Shown: positions 10,941 to 25,628, counted from the stretch's first letter. The stretch: DNA of 64,000 nt from Rhypophila decipiens (GCA_033297075.1 MU858129.1:62001-126000); one strand, 5' to 3'. Translations and numbers: made by a program. Notes: generated from the sequence alone by a model not told the origin.

Positions 10941-13677
10941 CTAAGAGACTATGCCGCCATTCCCCAGCACAACATCACCATCCCGGTCCAAAACGGCAGC
11001 AGTCTCGCCCAGCTTGGTGTCCGCCGCCGCCGCAGCAGCAGCAGCTTCCTTCTTTTCCCGCTCCTTCTCTCTCTCAATCAGATACGCCTCCTCGATAGCC
11101 GACCGTCGTCTGTATACCCTGAGCCAGCGCTCGCCCCAGCGCTTGACCAATCTCTCCCGCTCCGTGCTATCCAACCCGTCCGTCGTCTCCATGATCTCGT
11201 CCTTGGTGCCCGTTGCAAAGGCCACGAGCGCATCCTCGATATCCTTGAACAACGACCTCATAGCGCCAACCTCCTGTTCGATCGCCGCAGCCGTCTCGGC
11301 ATCGTCAGCTGGAACACCCTTGTCCAGAGTAATCGCTGCAATCCGCTTGTTGACCAGCTGTCGAACCCGGCCAGTGACCTTCATAACCGTGTTGAAAGTC
11401 AGCTCGTAGATATGGCCTTGGGCGAGAGCCTCACCCTGGGTCTTGCCCGCCAGCCCGACAAGAGCCCAGTTGATGACGACTGATGGGGAGAGAATGCTGT
11501 AGTTGAGGAGCTTCTCGACAATGGTGATGGCAACACCAGAGTGAGCAGACCAATACTCCATGACGGACGTGAGGATCTGTGAGCGCGCGGCCTCGGAGCT
11601 CGCTCCAATGTCCGTGAGACGGTCCTTGGTCCGCTCGATGGCAGCCAAGACGTGCGAAAGTGACTTGCTGCCGACGTGGAGCACCGAGGTGACAAAGACA
11701 TGGGTACTGGCAACGAGGGGGTCCAAGTTGTTGTCAATTGCCATGGCGTGGATACGCTCGATGACGGGCTGAATCTCTTCGTCGGATGCCTTTTTCCTTA
11801 AAAGAGTGGCAATCTCGCGACCTTCAGCTGCAAAGGGGATTTCTAAAACAAGACAGTCAGCAAAAGTTCTAGACGACCATGTAATTATGCACTTACTGTC
11901 ATCAGCAAACTTGAAGTCGGGTGTCTCCTTCTCCTTCTCTGGGCCAATCAGAGCTTGGTAAGGCTCGGGCAGGGTGTTTTTGATACGCTGCGCGAAGCTC
12001 AATCTGATTTCCTTGTCGATGGCACCACGAATGAATGCCTTAGAGGGGTGAAGATCGGGGAGATCGACATCTTCGACCCATTCGGTCCACTTCCAGGTGA
12101 ATCCGAAGTTGCTCAAGTGATGCGAAAACCAGTCCATGAAGCGGTTGACCAGCTCCAGATCGAGGTGATGATTGTTTCTGTAGAAATACCTTATAGCCCT
12201 ACCAAGGCTGGGCGCTATCGCAGCCGGGGCCAGTTTGCAAGCCTCGGTGAGAACGGAGTGGAAATAGACCAGCTTGTGCTCTGGGTTAGGAAGCTGGAAG
12301 AGTTGAGAGAAGACGGCATCAACAGCCACATCTTCCGGCTTCCAGGTTGACTTTGGCGGCTCGAAATTACGCAAGAGATCGAACGGGGTAGCTCTGGGAG
12401 CAAAGGTCCGAGGGGCAAAGAAGCAGTCCACCTCAATGAGCTGGCGGGCAGGAACATGCCGGTTGTAATCCAGAACATTGATTGTGTCCAGGAGAGCATC
12501 CCGGATCAGGGAAGCCGCCGCGTTGCTGACTGGTGGTACAGACTCGACATCTTGCTCGCGGTATACAGAGAAGTAGACCTCGGGGAACAGAGGGCGAGGT
12601 CCCGCGACGACAGTCTGGGGGACCGAGATCGGGGGAAGAGTGTGCTTTGGCGGGCTGCTCAGCCTGGATTGCATCTCGACATCCTTCAAAGGGAACTCCC
12701 ATGGTCTTGGCAGGCAAGCAAGCGCCCAGCCATTGTTAGCCTCGTTCTGAAGTTGGCTCTGGAGGAGGCCGATGAGGCTCTGAGAGATTGCCGCTGTGTC
12801 GTCCTCATTCTCGGCGTGATATGGCTCAATTAGAGCTTGGAGGGTGTGTGGCTCGGAAGCAATGATCTCGGTCTTATCCATTAGATCCGCTGCCTTTTGT
12901 TGCCATTGATCTGGTGCAGACACCATGACGTATGGGAGTGTGAGTAGAATGATCTTAACAAGCTCGGTGCCGATAGTCTGTTATTAACGGGTCAGTTAGC
13001 TCATGAATCCAGAACCACACAGCATCATCAACAACAGGTATAAGACTCACGTCTTCTGAGCTAGCAGTTTGCAAGTCGACCGCACGTGCAAAAAGCTCCT
13101 CCAGGACCGGAAACACGCCCTCGCCCTCCAGACAGCTCTGCAAGCACGCCAAGAGCTTCAAGTAGAGCTTGACATCCCGCCACTCTCCATCACGTAGACG
13201 GCTCTCGAGATTAGACACAAGCTGGGCCAGAAGCATATCGACAATCTCTGGCTTATTCAAGTTGGCGACCAGAACCACGGCAGCAAGAAACGGCGATTTG
13301 AGAGGCTGCTCCAGACTCAACTGGAGCACGAGGTCGACGAAGTTAGCGCGGAGGCGCTCGTCCTCCCAATTGTCTGTGAACAGGTCGGCAGTCGACTTGA
13401 CCTCTTCGTGCCATGGGCGCATAGGATTCTCGGCGATGTTGAGGAGTTGCTTGCGAACGCGTACGTGGGGGGGCGCCTCGTTGAGCCGACGTCTCTGGTT
13501 ACCACCACGTCTGTCGTCATCGTGGTCATCTGTGGGTTCAGAAGCTTGTCAGCTATTGACAGGAAGCGCAAACGTTCAACATCTCCAGAGTAGCTCACCC
13601 CGATATCTTTGTCGCTTTCTCCCATTGTATCCGCCGCCACCACCTCCACCGCCAGATCTCCGATCGTAGTCGGCCAT
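10941..13677 (-). CDS. CBC1: Nuclear cap-binding complex large subunit (CBP80/NCBP1)
   Basis: Scaffold subunit that, with Cbp20, binds the m7G cap and couples it to splicing, export and decay. Four exons: 13677-13599, 13529-13051, 12977-11897 and 11842-10941; 846 aa. Introns are 13598-13530, 13050-12978 and 11896-11843, all GT-AG. The N terminus is MADYDRRS followed by a poly-Gly run, then RKRQRYRDDHDDDRRGG, a basic leader suited to nuclear import. MIF4G-type helical repeats follow, with NIAENPMRPWHEEV and the CBP80-like TLPYVMVSAPDQW. A Glu/Lys/Ala-rich helix is near the C terminus. The third intron is 54 nt and free of stops, so a retained form would stay in frame (+18 codons). Length fits the family. 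Confidence 0.93.
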
Positions 13678-15471
13678 TGGAAGTTGGAGTAAATAATCGA
13701 TGCTTCTTTTGTCTGTTGAATTAATTTATTGAATCGCAGAGTTTTCGTGCCAAACGGAACCAGCGAGCCTTGGTTCCCTCTTTCAAGAATAGTCTTGCGG
13801 CTGATTGATTCGTTTGCCCTTTCGTCCACTACGAGAAAGATGCAGCTTTTAAGACTGTTGCTCGCTTTCCTTGTCCAGGGTCAGTCAATTTGACGCGAAG
13901 ACCAGGATGTTGCAGGGCGTCCGAAACTGTAAGCTTGGCTCGTGCACGCGCTCATACGTCAAAACTGCCCGCAATGCGCTAGTTTCAAATAAATGTGGGG
14001 CACAGACTAGAGTAGTTTGGTGACTTCAGAAGTTCAGTTTACATTGGATATTCAGCAAAATGGGCTATAAGATGAATCACATGGGCGTATAATATTGAAT
14101 TTAAAGGCGTATAATGGTTTTTGTGAGGTCTATACTGTATCTTTTAAACGTTGACATTGAAGGTTTCAGAACTCATCTTTCAAACACTTTTCATCCGTTC
14201 TCAGATGGCAAGAGTAGTTAATGATTACTAGCAAGGACGTATAACAGCAACTGACGACTGGTCGATAAGCTGAAAGAACCCGTATCCAAACGCAAACCTC
14301 TCTAGTTGACTTGATCCTACCATAGGAAGCTGGATTGAACATAGGAGGAGCTTCACTGGCGATGATAATGAAGATGATGACTACGACTAGGGTTGAGTCA
14401 AGGACTCAGGCTTAGAGAACCAGAAGCGCCTTTACCAGCACCAGTTGGAACATGGAGTCAAACAAGAAGATGCAATAAAGGTAGAAGATCCAAGAGAGAA
14501 TGTTGCCATTTTTCCCACCGTAGTTTGTCATCATAAATCGGGACGAATGAGAACATGAAAGAAGAGATCCGGGAAAACAGCTAAAATTTAAAAAGTAAAA
14601 GAAGAAAAGGGGCCGTGAGTCTAGCCAGACACCACAAACTCGCAGATATATCCATTTCGAGCAGAGAGCTCTTGCCCGTTTCTTTTTCCTTTCTTGCGCC
14701 CCTCTTTCCATTCGCTGATCGTCCGTCAACGTCGGCCATCAACCGCGCGCTTCTTGCTGCGTCTTCCGCCTTTTCAAGTCATGAGATAAGGGGAGCAAAG
14801 ATGGCTGTTGTCCTTGCGAAATAAACAGTTGCCGCTTCCAGATCGTGACCTTTGAACAATAGATAAAAAGTTATATGCCATAATCCGTCAATCGTTTCCG
14901 CCCAACAGAGACCAAACGACAGGGGAAATCAGAATGCCGCAGAGAGACAAAAAAGGCCCCAAGCCACCTTTTGTGGACGCCTGCCACTGAAATGAAGATT
15001 TCCTCTGACCACCAGAGTACAGCCAGAGAAAATAAGCAAAAGCCATCCCGGTCATGCATAAAAGAAAATCTAAAAATTGATCCATGGTATTCTTCATCAC
15101 AACGCTCCTTGCCAACCAAAGCCAACGGTGCCACCGCACAACTGGGCCGCTTCCACCGACGTCCCCGAACTCACCAGCTCCCAAGTCTCGTTACATGTTG
15201 GCACGAACGGTTATTCATTTCGCCAGAGACAAGTCGCGCTTACCCACCGAAACTTTGTTGCGTATCCGGTCAACCACCGCCCAATTGTCCTCGCACGCCT
15301 TTGTAGTGGTGCGGTATCTCCCAGGCTCAGGTACATGATGGGGGTGAGGAATCGCTGTCTCTGAAATCCTAGATCATGCTTTGCTGTCGAAAACAGCGCA
15401 AATAAATTCTCCACGATGTTACGTCTGTGGTTTCGAGTCGACGAATATGGGTTGTTGAGACACCCGGCACC
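13678..15471. promoter_or_regulatory. CBC1 upstream region and GSK3 3' flank
   Basis: 1.8 kb between the CBC1 start and the GSK3 stop, both minus strand. A GGCGTATAAT string occurs twice close together (about 14083 and 14107). Short ORFs only; no family recognised. Confidence 0.45.
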
Positions 15472-16960
15472 TCAGTCTAATTTCGCCATCATTTCGTGCT
15501 TGGACATCGGTGTGAAATTGTCAATATCCAGTCCGCGAGCTGCCAGTACTGGCCTCATGTGTGGTGGAACGAGCTGGTGGTTGAGCTGGGGAGCAATGGA
15601 CAGTTCTGAGGAAGACATGATTAGCATGCAAGACACAGAATGTGGAGAGATTGGAGACATACCATGGCGAGAAAAATCAAAAAGAGGAGGCAAATCCTTC
15701 AGCACCCCAGTCTGGTGCCTCGAATCGGGGAACTTGGTCTGAGGGTCGCGAAGTTCGTCAAAGAAAGGATGCACCATGGCGTCAATTGCCCCGAGACGCT
15801 CGGTTGGAGTATACTCGAGGAGCCTGGCAATCAGATCGATCGCATTTGCGTCCGCCTTCCTGAACACCTTGTTGAACGGGTGTGGCTTGATTTGGGGGAA
15901 CTTGTGCTCCATGTAGTTCGGGTTCATAGTTCGAATTTGTTCTCGAGTTGGCGTACCCAAAACCTTAATTATCTCCACCAACTGGTCAATTCCAGATTCA
16001 CCGGGGAAGAGTGGCTGCCCAAGCATAAGCTCAGCCATGACACAGCCGGTCGACCAAACATCTATCCAACAAAAATAAAGGGGTCAACATTTGCATATCC
16101 AAAACCGGAGTGGGGGTTTAGGTCCAGGAATGACTTACCAATCTTGGTGGTATAGTTGGTAGAGCCAAAAATGAGCTCAGGAGCTCTGTAGTACCGCGAG
16201 CAAATGTACGACACATTTGGCTCATTTTCGACCAGTATCTTAGCACTGCCGAAGTCACACAGCTTTAGAACTCCGGTGCTGGGGTCGAGCAGCAGATTTT
16301 GAGGCTTGATATCGCGGTGGCAGATGCCCTGTGAATGGATGTATGCCAAAGCTCTGAAGAGCTGGTAAATATAAAGCTTGACCTCGAGAATCGGCATGGT
16401 GGTTTTCATCTTGTTGAAGAATCGGGAAGCCCTGTAGACCGTCTCAGGCACGAATTCCTGGACCAGGTTGAGGTACACCTCATCTTTCTATGACCGAGTT
16501 AATTCTTGGTCCGAGCCTACATTGTTTTCAGAGGAACTTACACGATCGCCATTTGAGTAGTAGAAGGCCTTCAACTGGACAATGTTGGGGTGTCGCACAA
16601 TCCGCATAATTTGAAGCTCACGGTTCTACAGTATCATGTTAGCTACGATGAGGAGTAAGGTGAGGGGGCCCATGTCCCGTACCTTGAATCTCTTGTCCTG
16701 CAGAACGCGCTTGATGGCGGCATCTTCATTTGATGGCGAGAGTTTGGTCTGGAAGACAACACCAAACGATCCGTTGCCGACAATCTTGCACTGAGTGTAC
16801 TGGATTTCACGGGTCTCCCCCGTAACACCATCCTGAACCTTCTCGCGGATAACCTCTACAGTTTATGACATCAGCTTGCGGCTCGGCTCGCCTTAGATGT
16901 GAGAGACCTCTTACCTCCCATCCGCAGGGTATTGAACGCTGCGGGCCGACTGTTCGCCAT
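15472..16960 (-). CDS. GSK3: Glycogen synthase kinase 3 family protein kinase
   Basis: Ser/Thr kinase of the CMGC group. Six exons: 16960-16915, 16855-16683, 16625-16542, 16487-16139, 16061-15663 and 15605-15472; 394 aa. Motifs: Gly-rich loop GNGSFG (42-47), catalytic Lys64 in AIKRV, HRD at 158-160 in [15 protein letters not shown] at 179-181, and activation loop [13 protein letters not shown] with Tyr195 at the place of the activating tyrosine of human GSK3. HPFFDELR marks the end of the kinase domain, followed by a short tail. All splice phases close in frame. Intron 5 (15662-15606, 57 nt) has no stop, so its retention would add 19 residues to the C-terminal region. The upstream side opens onto the 11-kb gene-poor stretch, so a long spliced 5' UTR is possible. 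Confidence 0.96.
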
Positions 16961-19900
16961 CTTGCAGAAACAAATCCCAGGTCCGTGCTACCGGTCGGTA
17001 TTGCAATTAAAATCGACGACAAGTCGCGAAAGGAAGGGATCCGTGGGCGAATTGATGGGTGCCGTGTTGGGCAACAATTAGTGGAGTATTTGGCGACAAC
17101 GGGGGTCGGCAGCTGATTGACTCGACGTTGGGTCTAGACTCGGGAGAGGAGTTGACGGGCCTTGTGAAACGAATAGGTGTGAAGAGGAAGTAGCGCGCAA
17201 CGCGAAACCCGAAATACTATTCTTGCAAAGTCGCTGAGGCTCGTAGAGATGGGCAATTGTCGCCGGTTGATGTAGTGTCTCGAAGTGGACGGATACTGCT
17301 TAGCTAGGTTGAGGAGGAGATGCAGTTTGGTGGCGCAGGTCAGGAAAACCAGAGCGTCACTCTGCACGAAGCTGCGGCTGGAGGCGCAAAATGCGTTAGC
17401 TATGCAATTATAGGGCGAATGTCTTTTTCCCGGGTTTCACCCATACAGTGTGAGGTAAAAAGGTGTTGCAGGTGAGCAAACAACCAAGGTTCACGGGAGG
17501 TTGTCTTGGTGATGGTTGATGGGAGGGAAGGTTTGTGGAGTGTGGACGAGAATCGAAGGTCAATCCAATGTGGTTTTGGAGGGGCGGGCAATGTAGCTTA
17601 AGTGAAATGGGCGTGAAATGACGGCGGGGATGGGAAGGGGCACTGGGGTGGCGACCCTACACCAGCCTGGGCTTTAGTGTGCAGAGGCGCTCAGAGGTCA
17701 GGTCAAGTGGCCCGCAATCGATGCATGTAGGCACTGGGTATCCAGGGCGGGCGAGCGATGAGGTTTGGTGCAAATCATCAATGCCAGTTCACGATGTTTT
17801 TTTGAGATTGAATCATCAAAGAAAAATCGAAAAGAGGCAAGGAGAGCAACAAAAGCTGTCTGTGATGGCGATGACGAAACCCGAGATGCACTGCGTCTCT
17901 TTTGTGTGAATCGACTCCAAAACAGCAGCGCTTGTGTGTATCGAACTCCATTCCTGCCCGCCGTTCATTTGCATGCACCGCTGCAAAGCCCATTCGCGCG
18001 TCCTGGTGAGGTCAGATGGCCCAGGGACTTTGCGCTCCGTGCTTTGAAGCAGCCAACCAGAGCAGGCAGAAGAGGGGTTGGGACAGGGGGGCAAGAGAGA
18101 GGGGGGTCATGGTTTCTTTGGGAACAAGAAGCGCAGCCAGGCTGGTGAAGGTGAGCCTTTCTGGGACCACTCGGTGAAAGGTTGGGGTCCATGTCAAGGG
18201 TGGACAGGCTGCAGCATCTCAGGTTGAGAGCGGAACAGAGGAAAATGAAGATGCACGTACCGGGTAACAGCGTAGTAGATAATGCTGCTTGAGTTTTGAA
18301 TTTGAGGTCGATAACAGTGGTTTGAACTTGAGATCAAGCGCGGGCGCGAGTTTCTTTGCAGAATAGCAATGCCGTACTGTTAGGCGCTGCGCGGTGGACG
18401 GAGAAGAATGGATTGGTGAGGGGTCGTAGATGCCGTCGTGGGTTTTGTCACCAAGACCAAGTGCAACAAGCAGGGAAAAGTAGAAGTCGGCACGGCAAGC
18501 CAGCGAGCAGGGTCACGTTCGGTGGAGTGGATGAAAATGGCAAGGGGATCTGGTTGGTTCCGGCTGACTCTATTTAAAAATACCAGACATTCCCAAAAGA
18601 ATTTAGAGGCGCACAGGAGGGTTCGATCTGAAATGGGAGACAGATTCAGTCTACTAAAAGTAAAGAATAGGATGCTGTTGAAGGAACGAGTCCAGGTCTG
18701 AAGACTTGGTTTCCAGGAGTAATGACAAGCGAATCACTTCATTACCCGAAAGTGAGCGTGCCCAGTGTGCTTCTGTTGAATCAGAAGATTGGAGCTCGAG
18801 ATGGGTTGATGTCCGCTCTGTTGTGGTCACTGGTCAGGCGCTGTGAAAGAGAGCAACAAGGGCATGTATCAGATGTATATAGTACGGTACAAATAGAGTA
18901 TCTCCGTAACATGACAAGTGGACCTGTGTGCCTCAAGCGGATAAGTTGCGGCTTGGGAGGTAAGCAGGTGGGAGGCCCTCCTATTTGTCGGTACAGCCTG
19001 CCGCTGTGTACCCGGGAGGCTGGCGGCCAGTCATCCTCTACCAGTACCGTGTGATGCACATTGAAGAAAAAAAGCGGAAGCTTGGTGGTGGATTTGTCGC
19101 GGATTGGGGCTCCAATTCGTGAATGGGGCCTCAAGCCAGGTCCGGGGTCAGGGCAAGTGTTTGAGAGAGATCTGTGACGTGACTCCCCAACTTAAAAGCC
19201 TCTTCCCCAGCCCTCACTGGTGACTGCAGCGGGGTCCGGAAATAGCCTCAGTTGAAATGACGAAGCCACCGCCCACGAGACAGCCTCGCGTGCCTGACTT
19301 CCAAGCCATAGGTAGAACCGTATCTACTGTCTGCTATCAGCTTCTAGAATGTTTCTTTTTCGAAATCTTAGTTGTGGATCGTCGAGAGCATTTATTACCA
19401 CCGGAACAGCCCCTCGCTTGTTATGGACAGAAGACAATCGATGGTGGAGAGATCATCGACATCAAACTAATAAGTGTAGAGTCTAACAGACACTTGAACC
19501 AGAACAATAGAGAGTTACGCAAGGTCATAGAAGGGGATTCACAGCTTCAAGATCGTAGGCAGACAGTTTTTGAGGGCGGTGGTGATCAACGGACACACAG
19601 TCCGATATAGACAGCTCTGGGCCATTTTCTTGTTAACGCCGGTATTACGTATCTTTGCTGGCATACAAACATCAACCCGTCAGACTCCCCGTTTTGCTGC
19701 TCATGTGCCCAAGTTTGAGATTACATTTGGTAGCCGAACGTAAAGATTAGACGAGGGAAAAGAAGCTGACTGGATGGGCTTCTAGTCCTCCGGTGGTAAT
19801 AATAATTGGCTTTTCTTTGTCTTACCTTGTTGACAACACATCATGCAATATTTACTTGCTCGCTTTGGCGATTATATCTTTTTCGGCTCTGGTCACTCTG

Positions 19901-22900
19901 GCGTGGTGTTCGTTGTGGGAAAATATTCCGTCTCGGTATGCAAGTTTTCGATTCCCCTGACTAAGGTTTGGCACCAGCCCTCTTGCATCTCTCAAGAAGC
20001 CAATCAAGCTCTGTCTACCTGTGACCAGATAGTTCACCTGTAGACGGCCTTTAACTCAAGATGCAGCCAGACAGAAAAGGCCACCCTGAACCTGCATATG
20101 GGCTAAACCAGGGTGAGTATTTTTGTTCATGTTTCGACCATTGAGCTTTTATATATTGCCACGCACGGCCTGGCGGTGGTCAAGCGACCAACGGTTTCTT
20201 TGTCCAGAACTGCACAGGGCCGGCCCGCAAACAGACAAGGCCGGTTGTTCTTTATTTGAATCCCGTGTCTCGACATTCTGGCTGGCACCGAGATTTGGTT
20301 GAGACAGTCAGGGCCGACCAGGACGCCCAACTCATATCTTATTATAGCATGCCATCTCCTTCCTAAATGTAGGATCCCGAGCCGCTCGCACATCAGCGGC
20401 GCTTGTGTCCGCTGTCCAGATCTTCCTGGAGCCTGCCAAGAGCTCACAATGGTAGGAAGGCTGGACAAACCCGAAAACATAACCCGGCGCCTCATATCGG
20501 ATAATTTTATAGCAAGAGGCCACTGTTAGCAAGCCTGTCCGGCTGCTGGACGGGAACTCGCATAAGTTCAAGATTATTGGTTTCGAATGCTACCAGTAAC
20601 AGGTAGAATCTCCGAGAGAAGCATTTGTCCACATGGTGGGATATTCTTCCAGTTCGAAGCAGCGTAGACAAAGCCTCCGGACAAGCACTTCTGACATCGC
20701 CGTCGAAGGCCACTCGAGGAGGCTGGATCTCGTTCGTGATCGGACAACGAGTGGGTTGTACCATCAAGTTTGACAAGGAGCCAAAGGCTTTGTGGTTAGC
20801 TCTGGAGGCGTGTGACAAGGGTTCGATGTGCCCCAGCAAGGTTTACCATGTCACTGATCGCCTAGGGATTATTACCCGCATGTCGTTGTATCACCGTTCC
20901 GAATCGGCTAGCGCCTAGCAGTTTCTCAAGTCGCCTAACGAGACTAACGACAACAGGGCCCAGGGAACCCGTTCCAGTGTTCCATCCAAATGGACGGGCT
21001 GCCGGGCTTGGTGTTAGATGCTTCCGAACCTTCGGAGGGCAGTCTGGTGTGTCAATGGGGAGATTGGCCGAAAAGAAAATTGAATTAAAAGATCAGCATA
21101 TCAAGGGGCCTGGAAAGAAGTGGTCACGATAACCTTTGAAAGCACCGGTCAAAAATCACTTGATGAAAATCGGTGACAGCCAATTGGTGGGCTCCGGGCC
21201 GACATCTTGGCTACCGTGCCGGAGCCGATGATGGATTGGGATTAGCAGTTGACCGGGATTTTTGTGCTTCAAGTGTATCAACTCTGTCTGAGGAAAAAAG
21301 TAATTTCCAACCAGGTATGATTATGAGAGCTCTCAGAACAGAAGTTATCTTACATATATCATGATACTGCGGGAAAAGATGGAAAGATGGTCCTGGCACC
21401 ATGGATTGGAGGGGCAGTAACCCGTAACAAGGGTAGAGGAGATGGAGGGGCAATTGTTGGGACAGATCCTGGCAAATCATCGTTGATCTGTGGTGGGGAA
21501 AGCACTCCATTTGCTGGGTCGCCTGCCCCGAGATAAGATCGACAATCTTGAAGGCCCTCTGAATTATCTCCAGTGCGACAAGAAGCGCGATCTGATTGAC
21601 AAAGGCATCAAAAAGGCGTCGAGCACTTCCCGGCTGAGACACATGTGCAGCGTTGAACAGATATTGATCCTACAGTGTATATCCAGTTTCACATTTGTTT
21701 TTTAATTCGTTTTCAACTATATCGATTTATCTCGAAACTGTCCTGAAGACGGTGTAAGCAGCCAGAAAATATGTCACGTCGATGCTCACATGCCTGCTGG
21801 ATCTCCAAGCCGTCGTCCAATCGCTTCCGGGCTTCACAGCATCTCCATGCGCAATTCTCACAATCTCTGCTAGTCTGCCAACAACGACACCCTGTTGTAG
21901 GTTTGGTTGGACTGGATTTTGCCTCTGTACCACAGTGGGCTTCGGGAGGTTCCAATACTATCTGCAATGGAGTGGATAATGGTTCCTTTTCACCCATGAC
22001 AGCACCGGCGCTCGAGAGAAAATCAAGAGGTCCCATGACCACACCTACACGCTAATAGGCTTCCTGAACCAGGCACATCGTGGCATTACATTCGAGAGGC
22101 TATTTTACGACTCGTATCCGCCTGCGTTGTCAGCAAATCGAGAGTCCAGACACAGCAAAGAAATTTCTACTGATCACCAGGGAGAAGGAAACGAGATGCT
22201 GCCGAATGTAATCTTCGGCGGGCCACTGCAGACTCAAACAGCTCCCAGCTCCAGAACCGCTGGCAGGCCACGTGAGTACAGTACCTGAATTCGGACTAGC
22301 CGGAACCTTCAGTGGGCAGTGACAGGGAGCGGGAACCCGAATTCCACCTGCTGGCATCACCACCCATCGACACCCATTGATGAAGCTCGAATTCAAACTC
22401 ACCGGCCTACCGGTAACTCACCGGGTTCACCCTCGTGAGTTCTTCAATTTCAGCTGTATTGGGAAATTAACGTCTTCCCCGACGATCTGGAAGCTCCGGC
22501 TCAGGAAGATAACGATCCAACATCCATTCCTGGGTTCTTGACAATTGGGAAAATCCCAAACCGACTGGTTGTTGTCCGGCGAGATCTCGTTACAAATTCC
22601 GAAAATGCCAGTCATGATGCAACGAGACAAGAAACAACAACAATGTCGTTGTCCGCGATGTACCAAATGGACGGACGCTTACATTGGTCATGAAGTTGTG
22701 TTTCACGAGGCCAAGGTATCACAGACTTTGTGTTTCGGTGAAACATGGCGTTCGACCAAGATAAGATGGCATCGAGACTTCACGTCAAGGCTGGACAGCT
22801 GTTGGATGAGCCTGAGCTCAGCTAGCTTGACATGTGATGACAACTTGATGTGCTTAATTTGGGAATTGGTGCTGCAGCATGTTCTCAAACCAGCTAAGCA

Positions 22901-25628
22901 TGCCGGTGAAGGATCAAGCTCTCTTGTTCGGCACTCAAATTGTCGGTGAGAGCAGCCATCTCTAGCTGAGGCTTCACCGAGCCCATGATATTCAACCGGC
23001 AGTCTGGCACTCGAATGCCGGCCTCCCTACAAGTGGTCTGTGCTTCTGCCCGTCATGATATCCGTACAGGTGGAAGCATCCTCGCCCATCGATTCGTCGA
23101 TGCTGGCGATGACCAAGACTCTCGCGTAAGAGTATCGTGCACCAACAACATTGAACATGGAATCTCGGCAAACCATGTGTCATTGTGATGACCAAGGACA
23201 CAGGGATAGCGATTCCGACTTATTGATGCATGAAATGGCCCTAATGCTGCTCTGGAGGGTAATATAAAGTCACTGCAGCAGGTTACAACGGCTAATTGAC
23301 AACCCGCACCCAAGATACATGTATGTGGCAGACACCGGCCTTCTGGGAGGGCAGTATGGCGAAGCATGGAGAGAAGATGGGGTTTGAACAGCAGTGGCGT
23401 CGTCCTGGAGCTCATGGCGCATGTCCTGGCGCTGCCAGACAGAGGCGCGCTGGATCTGTCGCTCTCACGATTAATTCTTTTATATGGAACGGTCCACGAC
23501 TTTGACTTGAGAGATCAGTCATGCATTGGAACCCTCAAGACCACCAGGAATCGGGATTCTCCTCAAGCACGATCGAACTGAGACTGGGGATAAAAAATAC
23601 AGGACGGCCCGAGCCAGCTTGATGGCCTCTTGGAGTATCGCCTTTCGCCCACCCCTCCTCGACAGTGCATGAAGTTCGGACAAGCACCACGCCGGAGACG
23701 GTCCAACGGTGATAAGTTAACAGCCATTCGGGATCACGATTGAAAACACACCACACCCCTTTCCACTTAGACTTCCGCTTCAAGTTCTCTTCTGGCGGCC
23801 GCAGGAACGCAAGCCCAGCAAACCAGCACTCCGCATTTTCTTTGGGATGCGTTGCAACACCCCGCCTTCCCGGGCTCTCTTCATAACGCATGGGAATGAA
23901 GATGATTCTGCTATACCTCCCGGACCTCATTATCACAACTACAACACGGTACAAATCACCAGCTGCGTGCTGGAATACACGCCATTCCCAATCCGGGCGA
24001 ATTCGTGATCGCAAAGGGTCTGACTTCCCGACCAAGCCTGTTTCTCTCGCGCCTTATCACTCGGCGGTGCCTCTACTGCATAGCAGATAAAAGCCACAGG
24101 GGACTGAGCAGATGCTGATATACCCGAAGTGGGTATACTTTCGAACGAGATATATCGTTATTTCCATCACCAAGCTCTCCAGGTACCAGCTGTTATAGGG
24201 ACCGAGACGCAGTGTTTCCTCACGTCCCGCTCTTTTTTGGTCAACATGCATCCTCAACTCCGTCTCTTACTTGCTGGACGATCTAGCAAATGACCATGTG
24301 CAGGAGAGTATTGACTCCCCAAACGCAATATATTTCGAGCAATCGGGGATCGTTTCTTCATCGCCGATCCTTCAACCTCTTAACCCACCCTTCATGAGTC
24401 TCAAGCGGCCCTTCCTTGTAGGATCTTTGGTATAGTGAGGAAATACTAACCGTGTGGTAACACTCAGCCTCGCTATCCAGTACGGAGCTAGAAACATACC
24501 CTAATCCGACTCCTCCCGTCCGTCCTGCGAGAAGTTACATCATTCATGATATTAGGTGTGTTTGGGGGCGGATTACAAATTGTTTGCCGATCCAAGTCGG
24601 CGATGCCATCTCTGTTTCGGCAATGCTTACCTAACTGTTACTATCTTTTTCTCTTGCCCATATCCTCACCTTGTGGGTTTTCCTGTGTTCTCTCCGTTTT
24701 GACACCCAAGGTGGTTCTTGCCTAAGAGACCTGCTTCTACGAGCAGCTCGGTATAAGTGTTGTTCTTTTTAGCTTATGGAGTAATATCTCGTCACTTCCC
24801 CGGCAAGGTGAAGAAGGGGCAGCAAAGTGAGCACCGAGTGGTCAAGGAAGCCACACAGCTCTTTCTCGAACAGGGACTTGGGACATCCACACGCTTCTTG
24901 GTCCGGGAGAAGATGTCAGAGATCACTGGCGTGCTGGTTTCCTTTGCTCGCTCTCTTTTCTTTTGCTTCGCCCATATGGCCGGGCATTTCTCCTGCATAT
25001 CCTTTGTGGCTTGCAGCTTGACTCTGAAATTTCCCCAGCGCTCCTGGCTCTCGAAGGGAGAGGGATAGGGCAGGCTGCAAGGAGGGCAGATCACATGTTT
25101 GGCGATGCCTTATCTGCTTGTCTTGCTGTTTATCTTGTTTCATTGTTGCGCAAGAGGTGCCATACTAGACATGGCTGGTAAGGGATGGCGTTATGTCTCT
25201 TTTTGAAGAATTGACTACCAGGTCAAGACTGGAGACAAGCAACAATACCAGTTGAACATCACCACGAAGCGTAAACCCCTTTCCACTTGGTCTTGTCTTG
25301 GTGGCTTACGTCCAGTATCCACATCAGAGAATACCCAGGTGGTTCTCAAAAGAAGATTCCTAAGCCGCCCTACCTCCCTGAAGCATAGCAAGGCACGGCA
25401 TATATCCATGTCTCTCTTCACCGTCATCAACTACTACCGCCTTCTCTGATCCGATATATTTATTCCGTGCACGGTGCAGCAAAATGACCACCAAATTTGA
25501 ACCAGATCTCAAGTGGAGCTGAATTTGCTCTTCAGATACAATTCAACTGATTATAGAAATTGATTGGCTACAGTGCACGGATTATATAAACATATCAAAT
25601 TAGCGAAGGCGGTATCAATTCCCAACAA
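16961..25628. other. Gene-poor stretch upstream of GSK3 (no supported gene)
   Basis: 8.7 kb in which I can support no protein gene. The part next to GSK3 (to about 18,700) is pyrimidine-rich on the GSK3 sense strand in places (for example 18,080-18,120) and probably contains its promoter and 5' UTR. Farther right, ORFs are short and overlap in several frames, with no recognisable motif. The longest starting with ATG in its neighbourhood is 19257-19610 (+, 117 aa), unrecognised. Base composition does not look strongly AT-rich, so I see no clear RIP-mutated transposon. Confidence 0.6.

Noticed and set aside
23535..24035. Minus-strand ORF of 166 codons in the gene desert
   Set aside because: It opens with TTG, the first ATG comes about 35 codons in, no family motif is seen, and it stands alone without splice or neighbour support.
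16961..25628. RIP-degraded transposon island
   Set aside because: No transposase or reverse transcriptase motif, long terminal repeat or strong AT richness was visible; a computed RIP index could still change this.
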